Made by a program: the position numbers and the translations under genes. From Streptococcus toyakuensis (GTDB lineage Bacteria; Bacillota; Bacilli; Lactobacillales; Streptococcaceae): a stretch of 64,000 nucleotides of DNA. The stretch is from positions 1,683,001-1,747,000 of the forward strand of contig NZ_AP024523.1 in assembly GCF_024346585.1 (NCBI RefSeq), in the 5' to 3' direction. The notes beneath the pieces were generated by a model. The model saw only the letters and a program-made list of their open reading frames with translations. It was not told where the DNA came from and did not search any database. Below are positions 49,560 through 58,124 of the stretch, piece by piece. The number at the start of each line of letters is the position of its first letter. Position 1 is the first letter of the stretch.

Positions 49560-49733
49560 GTTTTTCCTCCCATCTGATTTTCTACGATTATTTTACACCA
49601 TATAGAATTCCCTTAATAGAACTTTTTGGACTAGGTTTATCAATTTTTCAGTTTTTTAATTTTAAAAACTATTACTTTTCCGACATCTTGATAAAACATA
49701 TCTGTTTTGTTACATGATATCGTATTTTCAAAG

Positions 49734-49742
49734 TGCTATAAT
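49734..49742 (+). promoter_or_regulatory. Extended -10 promoter of the two-component system
   Basis: TGCTATAAT lies 19 nt upstream of the kinase ATG, with AGAGGAGAA as ribosome-binding site between them. Confidence 0.6.
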
Positions 49743-49761
49743 TTTAAGAGGAGAATAGTAT

Positions 49762-51432
49762 ATGAAATTAAATCACGACTTATCAAAAAAACATTCCATT
49801 CATTTTTTCTTTAAACTCCTACTTGTACTACTATTGATAAATATTTTAATCAATATTGCTATGAGTAACATAACCAGAAATTTTATTAAAAACCAAAATA
49901 TAGTACACCTACGTAGTTCAATTGAAATTTATGCTGATTCTGTTAATGAGAAATTGCATTCTGTAGAACGCTTTATGTACTCAACAATAACGCATAATGA
50001 ATCTTTAGAGAACTTAAATCATGTACAAACGTTTCTTGAGTATCAAGAAACTCTTAAAAAAGTTCAAACTAGCTTTACAGAGTTTGAATATCAAAATGAA
50101 ACTCATATGACATTCTTATTAGAAACCGATAGTACTGATCATTTTATAAATGTCTCCAATCTTTATATTCCATATGAAGATTATCTACTGTTAAAATCAA
50201 ATCTAAAATCATTGCGTAGTGATATAAGTGACCGTAAATGGAAAAATGTAACTACTAAAAACAGCGAATACTTAGTTAAATCTGTTCATTACGAAGGAAA
50301 AATCATTTATGCCGTCATATCTTCAGAAGATATCCTAAAACCTCTAAGAAAACTCAATATTGGAAATAATGGTAAACTTTCCCTAAAAGAGCCTAACAAT
50401 ATACCCTCCGAAAACTACCTGATTCATGCTCAAAATGAAAAAACGCATTTACCTTTCGATATTTATGTTTTAGTCGATTATGCCGAAGTCTTTAGAAATA
50501 TCACACTCTTAGAAGTATTTTTATCAGCCGTTCCTATCATTATCACCATTTTATCAATCATCATTATCCTGTATATTCGTCAGTGGATGATTAAACCAAT
50601 AACAAGACTCACTGAACGACTCTCTCAACTTGGGGACTCCATCCCCCCTTCTGAATTTTTTATATCTGAAGGTATACTAGAAATTGATAAGGCAAATGAT
50701 AAACTTAATAAAGTAATATTTGACATGCAAGAATTAAAAATACGGGAATACCATTCACAACTAGAACTTAAGAAGATAGAACTTAATTATCTTAAGAACC
50801 AAATTCGTCCGCATTTCTACTTAAATATGTTATCAATGATTCATAGTATGCTTCAAACAAAAAACTATAAGGAAATTGAAGAGTTAACTATCCTAACTTC
50901 AAATTATCTCCGTCATTTATTTATGGCTAATCAAGATTTTTCAGAACTTAAAGATGAAGTTCAGCATATTAGAGATTATTTAGAAATACAACGAATTCGA
51001 TATGGAAATAGCATCTACTTTTCACTAGACTACAATGATGACCTACAAAATACTCTTGTTCCATCGTTACTGTTACAAACATTTATTGAAAACACAATCA
51101 AACACGGTTTTTCATTTCAGGATTTATTTACAATTTTGCTATCGATAAAAAAAGTAAAAACTGAGAACTCAGATTATATTCAGATTTGTATCGAGGATAA
51201 TGGTCCAGGTTTCTCTGAAGAAATTTTATCAAAACTAAATCAGAAACAGTCTCTAATAACAGAAGATGGACATCATATCGGGATCACAAACACCATCGAA
51301 CGTTTAAATCTTCTCTATCCCAACGACTATACTATTACATTTAAAAATAATGAAGAAGGTGGAGCTAAAATTCTTTTACTCATTCCATACAAGATTATAG
51401 ACGGAGGTTATAATGAACATCTTATTAGTTGA
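49762..51432 (+). CDS. YesM-type sensor histidine kinase
   Basis: A 556-aa membrane kinase. Helix 1 (~12-33), an extracellular sensor domain (~35-245), helix 2 (~248-275, LSAVPIIITILSIIIILYIR), HAMP and linker, then a His_kinase/HATPase pair. The phospho-acceptor His is in NQIRPHFYLNMLSM (~353); the ATP-binding N box is TFIENTIKHGF (~441) and the G box EDNGPGFSEE (~480). It overlaps the response regulator by 20 bp. It probably senses the sugar handled by the divergent operon. Confidence 0.9.
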   Translation: MKLNHDLSKKHSIHFFFKLLLVLLLINILINIAMSNITRNFIKNQNIVHLRSSIEIYADSVNEKLHSVERFMYSTITHNESLENLNHVQTFLEYQETLKKVQTSFTEFEYQNETHMTFLLETDSTDHFINVSNLYIPYEDYLLLKSNLKSLRSDISDRKWKNVTTKNSEYLVKSVHYEGKIIYAVISSEDILKPLRKLNIGNNGKLSLKEPNNIPSENYLIHAQNEKTHLPFDIYVLVDYAEVFRNITLLEVFLSAVPIIITILSIIIILYIRQWMIKPITRLTERLSQLGDSIPPSEFFISEGILEIDKANDKLNKVIFDMQELKIREYHSQLELKKIELNYLKNQIRPHFYLNMLSMIHSMLQTKNYKEIEELTILTSNYLRHLFMANQDFSELKDEVQHIRDYLEIQRIRYGNSIYFSLDYNDDLQNTLVPSLLLQTFIENTIKHGFSFQDLFTILLSIKKVKTENSDYIQICIEDNGPGFSEEILSKLNQKQSLITEDGHHIGITNTIERLNLLYPNDYTITFKNNEEGGAKILLLIPYKIIDGGYNEHLIS

Positions 51433-52951
51433 TGACGATCGTTTTATCATTGAAGCTTTACGAGAGAAAATAAATTGGGCTAAACTACACATTGACATTG
51501 TTTATGTTGCCTATAGCCTCACTCAAGCTCAAAATATTATTAGAGAGCATCCTATTGATCTCATGATAAGCGATATAGAAATGCCTCAAGGCAGCGGCCT
51601 CGAACTCTTATCTTGGATTAGAAATGAAAAATATGATATAAAAACAATTTTTTTAACTAATTACGCCGACTTCAACTATGCTCAAAAAGCAATTGAATTG
51701 CAAAGCTTTGAATACTATCTAAAACCCATTAACTTTGAAAAATTAGAATTTATTATTCAAAAAGCCATTAGTAAAATTGAGAATCATAACTTAAATGGAA
51801 AAAATGATTCACTTTTACAAATAGAAGATAATTTCTGGTATGATTACCTTAGAAAACCTCAAATTTCTCGCATTGATGAACTAGAAAACATAGCGAGCAA
51901 ACAAGATTTTATTCTTAAACAACACCAGTATTTTTTCCTCGCAGTTTTAACCATTAATCTTAATGAAGAAGATTATTCTGTAGAAACTCCATCATGGACT
52001 TCTCAACTAAAAAGAGAACTTCAAATAATTTCACAACCTTCTTATAATCTGATAAGTCTATTCAAAATGGAAAGCCAGGTCGATCAATATGTTTGTCTCT
52101 TTAGAGTAGACTCTTCCAAACGTAGTGACAAACTGGCATATGAAATTCATTCTCAAATTTCCAATAACTTTAGTAAATACTCAAACATTATATATAAGAG
52201 TTGCCATAAAATATCCGATATTTTATTTCATACCAAAGAACTCTACACTTATAATGAACAATATGTTTCTTATTGGAATACTATTACATGTGTTCCACAT
52301 AGTTTCCCAACTTCCTTTAAAACAGAAACTCTTTCAATTACTTTTTTAGACACCTTAAGTGAATACGAATTAAGAGAAAAAATTAATTCACTTGCCTATA
52401 ATTCTCAAATTCCTACTTTCACACTACAACAAATTTTACTAGATTGGATTCAACAAATAGGGATATATCTAGATCAAAATGGAATTTCAGCACATAAATT
52501 ATTCCAAAATAGCACTCATGATTTCCTATTCCAACGACGTTTTCATTCAATTGAATCATTTCAAGATTACTTTGATTATTACTGGTCACATGCTAAGAAA
52601 TTTGCAACAAACATTGAAAACCAAAAAAATAGTATTCAACGCATCGTCGAATACATAGATCATCACTACTATGAAGATATAAATCGTTCTATCTTAGCAG
52701 ATGTTGTTTATCTCAGTGCAGATCATTTAGCTAGAATTTTTAAAAAAGAAACTGGAGAAACTCTTGTTAAATATATAACGGATAAGCGCATTAATGCTGC
52801 TAAATCTCTCCTATCTCAAACAAATATCTCGATATCACAAGTATCTTGTCAAGTAGGGTATGATAATTATTCTTACTTTACTAAAATTTTTAAACAAAGG
52901 ACTGGACTTTCTCCTGGAGATTACCGTAAAACTTATCAAAACAAAATGTAA
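51413..52951 (+). CDS. YesN-type response regulator (AraC family)
   Basis: A 512-aa regulator: receiver domain (phospho-acceptor Asp in DLMISDIEMPQGSG, ~residue 54), a long middle region, and a C-terminal AraC DNA-binding domain with two helix-turn-helix motifs (NRSILADVVYLSADHLARIF; ISISQVSCQVGYDNYSYFTK; ending FKQRTGLSPGDYRK). Translationally coupled to the kinase by overlap. By analogy it activates the divergent permease/GH31 operon. Confidence 0.9.
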   Translation: MNILLVDDDRFIIEALREKINWAKLHIDIVYVAYSLTQAQNIIREHPIDLMISDIEMPQGSGLELLSWIRNEKYDIKTIFLTNYADFNYAQKAIELQSFEYYLKPINFEKLEFIIQKAISKIENHNLNGKNDSLLQIEDNFWYDYLRKPQISRIDELENIASKQDFILKQHQYFFLAVLTINLNEEDYSVETPSWTSQLKRELQIISQPSYNLISLFKMESQVDQYVCLFRVDSSKRSDKLAYEIHSQISNNFSKYSNIIYKSCHKISDILFHTKELYTYNEQYVSYWNTITCVPHSFPTSFKTETLSITFLDTLSEYELREKINSLAYNSQIPTFTLQQILLDWIQQIGIYLDQNGISAHKLFQNSTHDFLFQRRFHSIESFQDYFDYYWSHAKKFATNIENQKNSIQRIVEYIDHHYYEDINRSILADVVYLSADHLARIFKKETGETLVKYITDKRINAAKSLLSQTNISISQVSCQVGYDNYSYFTKIFKQRTGLSPGDYRKTYQNKM

Positions 52952-53117
52952 GCAATCTAAATCATTGAAATGATAAGTAAAATTCAAGGTCTGTAGTAAT
53001 TTTTGAAATTCTACAGTTTTTCCAAAGATAGCTCCATAAACTTATTTGAAATTGCTGATAAGGTAACTTCTTAAAAAGTCAGTTTGAGAAAAACAGCCAG
53101 CAAATATTTCTAGGATA

Positions 53118-53166
53118 AAACGTATACTATCAAGTTTTTTATTCCTGATAGTATGCGCTTTTTATT
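53118..53166 (+). terminator. Terminator of the two-component operon
   Basis: A 15-bp stem with two mismatches (G-U on RNA), arms AAACGTATACTATCA and TGATAGTATGCGCTT, followed by TTTTTATTT. It resembles the hairpin at 4538-4595 in arm and loop. The 395-bp gap 52952-53346 otherwise holds only the next promoter; from 52952 to 53110 I see nothing else. Confidence 0.7.
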
Positions 53167-53258
53167 TGAATACTTGCTACAAAACCTCACAAGATTTACT
53201 ATCATGCCATACCAAAATGGACTATTTTTTGATTATAGAAAAAGATTATTTTTAAATG

Positions 53259-53328
53259 TTTAGAAATAATAAAATAAATTCCAATTTATTTCTAAATATT
53301 TGAAAATAATGTCTATTTGTATTATACT
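53259..53328 (+). promoter_or_regulatory. Promoter and possible operator of the AAA/DUF4143 gene
   Basis: TTGAAA (53300-53305), 17 bp and TATACT (53323-53328) form a good sigma-70 promoter 19 nt before the ATG. Immediately upstream is a perfect 11-bp inverted repeat TTTAGAAATAA / TTATTTCTAAA (53259-53269, 53286-53296), a candidate operator. Confidence 0.65.
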
Positions 53329-53346
53329 ATCTTTGAGGTATCTATT

Positions 53347-54555
53347 ATGAACTATATTAAAAGACCACATTATTTAGATTTTTTAAGAAGACATCGTGAC
53401 CGACAAATCATCAAAGTTGTGAGTGGAGTTAGACGAGCTGGTAAATCTGTTCTCTTTCAACTCTATAAAGAGGAGTTACTAGCAACTGGGGTAGACGAGG
53501 ATCAAATCATATCCATCAATTTTGAGGATCTGAGTTACTATGACCTCCGACATTTTCAAACATTATACGCTTATATAAAAGATCAATTAGTTAGCGAGAA
53601 AACATACTATATCTTTTTAGATGAAATTCAACATGTTGAGAAATTTGAACTGGTAGCAGATAGTCTATTCATCCTACCAAATGTTGACCTCTATTTGACT
53701 GGATCAAACGCCTACTTTATGAGCAGCCAATTAGCAACAAACTTGACTGGTCGGTATGTTGAGATAGAGGTTCTTCCTTTGTCATTTGAAGAATATCTAT
53801 CAGGTCAATCTCTCACAGAAAATCTGAATACAACAGAAATTTTTAACAATTATCTCTTTAGTGCTTTCCCTTACTTATTGCAAACATCATCTTACGCTGA
53901 AAAAATTGATTATCTAAGAGGAATATATAACTCAATACTGTTAAATGATATTGTAACTAGATTAGGAAATCCAAATCCTACTATTATTGAACGCATTGTC
54001 CGAACCCTTCTCAGTAGTACAGGTAGCTTAATATCAACAAATAAGATTCGCAATACCCTGGTCAGCCAAAACGTTTCAATCTCCCATAATACTTTGGAAA
54101 ATTATTTGACGACTTTGACAGATAGTTTGCTTTTTTATTCCGTTCCACGTTTTGATGTAAAAGGTAGAGCATTATTGCAACGCTTAGAAAAATATTATCC
54201 CGTTGATTTAGGTTTACGACATCTCTTATTACCAGACCACAAAGAAGACATTGGGCATATCTTGGAAAATATGGTATATTTAGAATTGAGACGTAGATAT
54301 TCACAAGTATATGTTGGTAATTTAGATAAATATGAGGTTGATTTTGTTGTTGTAACTGATCTTGGTCACTACACTTATTATCAAGTCAGTGAAACAACAC
54401 TTGCTCCAGAAACACTAGAAAGAGAACTTAGACCACTAGAAGCCATTAAAGATCAATTCCCAAAATATCTATTAACAATGGATACGATTCAGCCAACAGC
54501 CAATTACAATGGTATTGAGAAGAAAAATATCATAGATTGGTTACTAGAAAAGTAG
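53347..54555 (+). CDS. AAA ATPase with DUF4143 domain
   Basis: A 402-aa protein of the bacterial/archaeal AAA_14-DUF4143 group. The Walker A VSGVRRAGKSVLF (~27-39) and Walker B YYIFLDEIQ (~90-98) are intact, the sensor-like LTGSNAY follows (~118), and the C-terminal DUF4143 region contains a PD-(D/E)XK-like stretch (YEVDFVVVTDLG, then YYQVSETT). Such genes are widespread singletons in accessory regions and their role is unknown; nuclease or nucleotide-dependent regulation is guessed. I chose the ATG at 53347 because the promoter overlaps the longer frame. It lies outside the rpsI island. Confidence 0.8.
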   Translation: MNYIKRPHYLDFLRRHRDRQIIKVVSGVRRAGKSVLFQLYKEELLATGVDEDQIISINFEDLSYYDLRHFQTLYAYIKDQLVSEKTYYIFLDEIQHVEKFELVADSLFILPNVDLYLTGSNAYFMSSQLATNLTGRYVEIEVLPLSFEEYLSGQSLTENLNTTEIFNNYLFSAFPYLLQTSSYAEKIDYLRGIYNSILLNDIVTRLGNPNPTIIERIVRTLLSSTGSLISTNKIRNTLVSQNVSISHNTLENYLTTLTDSLLFYSVPRFDVKGRALLQRLEKYYPVDLGLRHLLLPDHKEDIGHILENMVYLELRRRYSQVYVGNLDKYEVDFVVVTDLGHYTYYQVSETTLAPETLERELRPLEAIKDQFPKYLLTMDTIQPTANYNGIEKKNIIDWLLEK

Positions 54556-54574
54556 ATAGGCACTGAACACATAA

Positions 54575-54715
54575 ATTGAGACAAAAGAATAATGCTCCTG
54601 TTGACATTTAGTGAAACTATAAACAGGAGTGTTTTATTATGACCTAAAAAGATTATTCAGTAGAAACTAATATTAGACTAAAAATCAATGGTGGAAACTC
54701 TTGATTTTTAGACAA
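54575..54715 (+). mobile_element. Possible left-end remnant of an insertion sequence
   Basis: The hairpin at 54594-54636 runs straight into ATGACC-TAA followed by codons that would read KDYSVETNIR, similar in style to an IS3 OrfA start, then an 11-bp inverted repeat CTAAAAATCAA / TTGATTTTTAG (54678-54711). The layout (terminal sequence, hairpin, ATG) resembles the IS at 5769. It carries a stop at codon 3 and lacks everything downstream. Weak call. Confidence 0.3.
54594..54636 (+). terminator. Terminator of the AAA/DUF4143 gene
   Basis: GCTCCTGTT / AACAGGAGTG with a 19-nt loop, then TTTTATTATG, about 40 nt past the stop codon. Confidence 0.6.
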
Positions 54716-54752
54716 AAAAAGACATCCAAGAGAAAATTCTTGAATGTCTGTA
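54714..54752 (-). terminator. Terminator at the left island border, probably the original rpsI terminator
   Basis: Minus-strand AGACATTCAAGAATTTTCTC / TTGGATGTCT followed by seven T. It lies directly outside the left attachment site. If the island is removed it falls straight after the rpsI 3' end, the spot for an rpsI terminator. It now also follows the HEPN gene. Confidence 0.6.
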
Positions 54753-54800
54753 AACGTTGATATAATCGTATTGATTAACGTTTTGAGGCAACTGACCTTG
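54751..54800 (-). other. Attachment-like site A (left end of the rpsI island)
   Basis: AAACGTTGATATAATCGTAT then TGATTAACGTTTTGA copies the last bases of rpsI and its flank (site C at 58122-58160) with two mismatches. It is followed on the island side by GGCAACTGACCTTGTCAG, which recurs in modified form at site B. It is interpreted as attL of an element integrated at the 3' end of rpsI. Confidence 0.75.
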
Positions 54801-54867
54801 TCAGGTTGCAGCCACATTTGTAAGCGACTAAAGTCGCAACAACTGTGTCAATTGTTCCAATTTCCAT
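54775..54867 (-). CDS. Possible 30-aa ORF overlapping attachment site A
   Basis: The minus strand encodes MEIGTIDTVVATLVAYKCGC followed by ten residues ending in SVASKR, whose last codons lie in the attachment core. An AGGATG lies about 7 nt upstream of the ATG. Site B shows a related ending (AKSVALKR, then stop), and rpsI itself ends QFSKR. The shared tail is explained by the att core, so coding use is uncertain. Confidence 0.35.
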   Translation of the reverse strand: MEIGTIDTVVATLVAYKCGCNLTRSVASKR

Positions 54868-54904
54868 GAAAACATCCTAAATCATTGAGCTAATGGCTTG
54901 AGGT

Positions 54905-56356
54905 TTAGAATTTTTTATATTTATATTTCATATCCAATTCTTGATAAATATAATATCTCAGCACTTCTTGAAGAAGCAATTTTGTTTCATACATCTCCCT
55001 GATATCTGTTATCATTTCTGGATAGTTATCTTTCGAATCACCATGAGTATAGTAATTTCGTGTTTGAATTAATTTTATTATTAGTAATTCTCTCTCACTA
55101 TTCGAAAAAATTTTAGACAGATTAAGCTCATCAATTGAATCGAATAAATTTTTTAAACGTTCGGCAAGGTTAGGCTCTTTTTGATTAAATTTCAATTTAT
55201 TTCTAAATTTTCTTCTTACCTCTTCTAAAAGATGTGTGTTTATAAAGTCAAACAAAGATTGTCTAGCTTTTTCTTCAACATCAGATAAACATTTCGGATT
55301 TTTAAAATTCTTAAAATTTCTAGAGTAAACTTCCAAATTCCTAATAGCATCAACCAACTGATCTTCCAAATATAAATCACCATGAAGATTTTTTGAAAAT
55401 TGTCTCACTATAAATTCAAGTTCCTCAGATTTATCAAACCAATGATTTAAAATATGTTCAAAACTATCTTCTAATGCCCTCAAAGAAATATCTTGCTGAG
55501 AATACGATTTCCATTTTTGGGATTTTCTAGAATGCTGAACAAAGAATTTGCCTTTTATAAGTGGCATACGCTTACCATCTATCATTTTATAAAGAACAAG
55601 AAATTCAATACTAGTAAAAGACAATGGTATATTTGATAAAATCTCAATAAATTCCTTAAACTTATGTGAAGCTTGATAAAATTCATCAAAATATCTTATA
55701 TTTAAATCAGCTGAAATAAGTTTAATAAAATAATCACTGGTAAATGACGTAGTTGTATATGAAGAATGGAGTATTGCCACATCTTCAAAGTTCATTCCTA
55801 GTGATCTTATTAACACTTTTGTTGGTTGATATTCACTTACTGCACTTTCAAAAATAGTTTGATTGTCTCTATATTTAACAGTTACCAATGATTTTTCAAT
55901 CCATTCCTCAATATGTTCAAAGCTAAAATTATATTCCTTGATTTTTTCAGAATCTAATTCATTAATTAAATCTTTAAAGGCCTCAGAACTATAATCAAAA
56001 TTTCCAAGCTCATTATAAAATACACTGTAAATTTTAAAATTTTTTACTCTATATCTAGTTATCGGAAATCCAGGAGATGAGGAATGTACCATTGGTTCAC
56101 CATAAGTATTTAAAATTAAAATATTACCATTACTGGAGAAACCATATATCTTTTCCAAACACTTACCAAAACCGAATGAAATGCCTGATTCCTCTTCAAA
56201 TCCACCAAATAATTCTAATACAATTTCACTAGGAGAATAATGTAAAATACCGCTCAAGTTATCCTTACTAACTATATCGTCGGAACGTTCTGAAAAATAC
56301 CCTTTTATTTCAAACTCTTTATTCCAAGTGTAATCTTTAAATTTCATATTATCCAT
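54905..56356 (-). CDS. ApeA-like HEPN-domain protein (probable abortive-infection RNase)
   Basis: A 483-aa soluble protein. The N-terminal ~300 residues form a beta-rich domain resembling the ApeA N-terminal domain (FEIKGYFSERSDD; GILHYSPSEIVLELFG; YSVFYNELGNFDY). The C-terminal ~170 residues are helical and carry the HEPN nuclease motif R433-NYYT-H438 (R-X4-H) in QTRNYYTHGD. HEPN domains with this motif are usually metal-independent RNases; ApeA-type proteins are known anti-phage effectors. No signal peptide or membrane segment. It lies 73 bp downstream of a zinc-ribbon gene on the same strand, inside the rpsI island. The HEPN motif is seen; the ApeA family label is recognition without a search. 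The gene is AT-rich relative to the core flanks. Confidence 0.78.
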   Translation of the reverse strand: MDNMKFKDYTWNKEFEIKGYFSERSDDIVSKDNLSGILHYSPSEIVLELFGGFEEESGISFGFGKCLEKIYGFSSNGNILILNTYGEPMVHSSSPGFPITRYRVKNFKIYSVFYNELGNFDYSSEAFKDLINELDSEKIKEYNFSFEHIEEWIEKSLVTVKYRDNQTIFESAVSEYQPTKVLIRSLGMNFEDVAILHSSYTTTSFTSDYFIKLISADLNIRYFDEFYQASHKFKEFIEILSNIPLSFTSIEFLVLYKMIDGKRMPLIKGKFFVQHSRKSQKWKSYSQQDISLRALEDSFEHILNHWFDKSEELEFIVRQFSKNLHGDLYLEDQLVDAIRNLEVYSRNFKNFKNPKCLSDVEEKARQSLFDFINTHLLEEVRRKFRNKLKFNQKEPNLAERLKNLFDSIDELNLSKIFSNSERELLIIKLIQTRNYYTHGDSKDNYPEMITDIREMYETKLLLQEVLRYYIYQELDMKYKYKKF

Positions 56357-56429
56357 TCTGATTGCTTTTCAAAAATCTTCACAACTTTCTAAACTATGAT
56401 TTTTATGTCGGTACTACCTTTTAATTGTA

Positions 56430-57545
56430 TTAGACCAGCTTCCAATTCTCATCATTCGAGTTATCAATCAGAATATTTCTTTTATTACTCAGTAATTCAT
56501 CACTCACAAAATATTGCCCTAGTCTCTCTACAAAACCACAATTCTGACAAGTATATAGATAATCTTCTTTTATTTCCCTCACTAAATTGATATTGAACTT
56601 ATATATCCTCCCGCATTCTTCACATGTCATGCTAAGATTATCACCATTAAATATGAAATCAAAAATACTTTCTAATTCTTTATTTTCTTCTCCAGATAAA
56701 GCTAAAATTATCTTGAAATTTCTAATATACCGGTTAAGGGTAACTATTTCTAAATCAATATCAAAATATTTCTCAAATATAGCAATAGCTACTTCTACTA
56801 AATAAATTAGAATGTAGGGTGTTTTCTCATAGAACAAATGCCAAAAATCATCCCAAATCTTATCATCAGAAAATATAAAATTAAGATTTCGCTTTTCCGT
56901 AGGATAATTTTTATTCTTTGTCACCAAATGAATAGATTGATCAAATACACTTGTTAAACTATTTTCTGCCTTTCGATTATATATAATGTCATATAGTAAT
57001 TCAGGATCAAGTAATTCTCTACTAAAATCCAAAAAACCATTTTCATACTGAATCGATTCTTTTGCTTTTAAAAGTAGGTCAATAACAAATTCTTTTTTAC
57101 CCTTCAAATCACTTACGTCATATTCCCTAAGCTCTCCATATTGTATTTTTTCTAAGAAATCATGTGGTTGAACCAATATCCAACTTAAATAAAATAAATT
57201 ATCTTGAAAAGGTTTCCTAGCAAGAGAAAATGCAACAGTAACTTTTCCCCTCTCTATACAACTCAGAGATTCAAATAGATAGTAATTTAAATCACGTAAA
57301 ATTGAAAAAAAGATGTGAGGTATATATACATATTCAGAAATATCTAAATCTTTTTGTCTATCTAGTTCATCAAACAAGTCAATTTCATCATTTATCTCAT
57401 TAGTAAATCTAAAAGATAGACTGGATAATTGATATTTATCAGCTTTAACCAAAATATCAACTAGTATATCGTACAAATATAGCATTAATTGATGACGTTT
57501 TCTATACTTAGTTGGTAATAATTCTGAGATGTGAGATTTAGCCAA
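56430..57545 (-). CDS. Uncharacterised zinc-ribbon protein paired with the HEPN gene
   Basis: About 371 aa, soluble. The N-terminal and central parts are helical (FFSILRDLNYYLFESLSCIE; TVAFSLARKPFQDNLFYLSWIL), a pattern reminiscent of HEPN-like DUF5677 proteins, but no R-X4-6-H motif is visible. The C-terminus has a four-cysteine zinc ribbon, CEEC (~308-311) and CQNC (~333-336), suggesting nucleic-acid or protein binding. The start is probably the TTG at 57545 with GAGGAAAG upstream; no ATG lies near. TATAAT (minus strand, 57585-57590) is a plausible -10. I do not recognise the family. Gene order suggests an operon with the HEPN gene. Confidence 0.68.
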   Translation of the reverse strand: MAKSHISELLPTKYRKRHQLMLYLYDILVDILVKADKYQLSSLSFRFTNEINDEIDLFDELDRQKDLDISEYVYIPHIFFSILRDLNYYLFESLSCIERGKVTVAFSLARKPFQDNLFYLSWILVQPHDFLEKIQYGELREYDVSDLKGKKEFVIDLLLKAKESIQYENGFLDFSRELLDPELLYDIIYNRKAENSLTSVFDQSIHLVTKNKNYPTEKRNLNFIFSDDKIWDDFWHLFYEKTPYILIYLVEVAIAIFEKYFDIDLEIVTLNRYIRNFKIILALSGEENKELESIFDFIFNGDNLSMTCEECGRIYKFNINLVREIKEDYLYTCQNCGFVERLGQYFVSDELLSNKRNILIDNSNDENWKLV

Positions 57546-57584
57546 TATTACTTTCCTCAATTCTTTTTAACTCTACATAACTAT

Positions 57585-57590
57585 ATTATA
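57585..57590 (-). promoter_or_regulatory. -10 of the zinc-ribbon/HEPN operon
   Basis: TATAAT on the minus strand about 40 nt upstream of the TTG start. No clear -35. Confidence 0.45.
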
Positions 57591-57683
57591 CTCTAAAAGT
57601 ACTCAGTCTTTATCTAGAAGGTTCCTATATAACTTAACAATTATTTTAAGTGTAAACCTAGAAAAGCACTTTGCAAATAGCTT

Positions 57684-57740
57684 TGAAATATTGATATAAT
57701 CGTATCAATTAACGCTTTAAAGCAACTGACTTTGCCAGCT
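57684..57740 (-). other. Attachment-like site B (internal)
   Basis: AAATATTGATATAATCGTAT then CAATTAACGCTTTAAAGCAACTGACTTTG is a decayed copy of site A: same 14-bp block TTGATATAATCGTA and same downstream GCAACTGAC. Left of it, TAGCTTTGAAAT resembles the GTGCTTTGAAAC left of site C. It marks a boundary between two element remnants. Confidence 0.65.
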
Positions 57741-57772
57741 CCCAGTCATATTATAGTGTCGTTATAGCAAAA

Positions 57773-58039
57773 GGAAACATCAACAAGCCTTTACACTCTG
57801 ACTATCTCAATAATAAGATGAAAACTATCAGAAAGCGACACCCAGAGCTTACACACGCTACACCACATAAACTACGTCATACGGGAGCAACGCTCGCTAA
57901 ACAGGCTGGAATGAGCTTAGAAGCCATTTCCGAAGCTCTAACACATAGCGACACAGGTACAACACAGATTTATGTCAATACTTCTAATGTAGTCCCTATG
58001 GCAGTCGGTGAATTTGCCTTAAGGTCTCTAAAACAATAA
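57773..58039 (+). pseudogene. C-terminal fragment of a tyrosine-recombinase integrase
   Basis: About 88 codons of the catalytic C-terminus remain: NKPLHSDYLNNKMK, box II ATPHKLRHTGATLAKQAG (H-x-x-R), then ALTHSDTGTTQIYVN with the nucleophile Tyr, and the end at LRSLKQ. The frame stays open upstream to site B but without recognisable integrase sequence, and the catalytic Arg I and N-terminal arm-binding domain are missing. It sits directly beside site C, where an element integrating at rpsI keeps its integrase, so it is the remnant of that enzyme. Confidence 0.85.
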
Positions 58040-58084
58040 GGTGAAAATAAGGTAAACTTTGAGGTGAACTTTTTCAAAAAACAT

Positions 58085-58124
58085 AAAAAAAGCACCCATG
58101 AGGTAAACTCTTGAGTGCTTTGAA
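58085..58124. terminator. Bidirectional terminator at the right island border
   Basis: AAAGCACTCAAGAGTTTACC / CATGGGTGCTTT read on the minus strand, ending in seven T. It serves rpsI now that the island separates it from the older terminator at 54714-54752, and on the + strand follows the integrase remnant. Confidence 0.65.

Noticed and set aside
54560..54640. tRNA or small-RNA gene before the island
   Set aside because: The stem is a simple terminator and no cloverleaf can be drawn.
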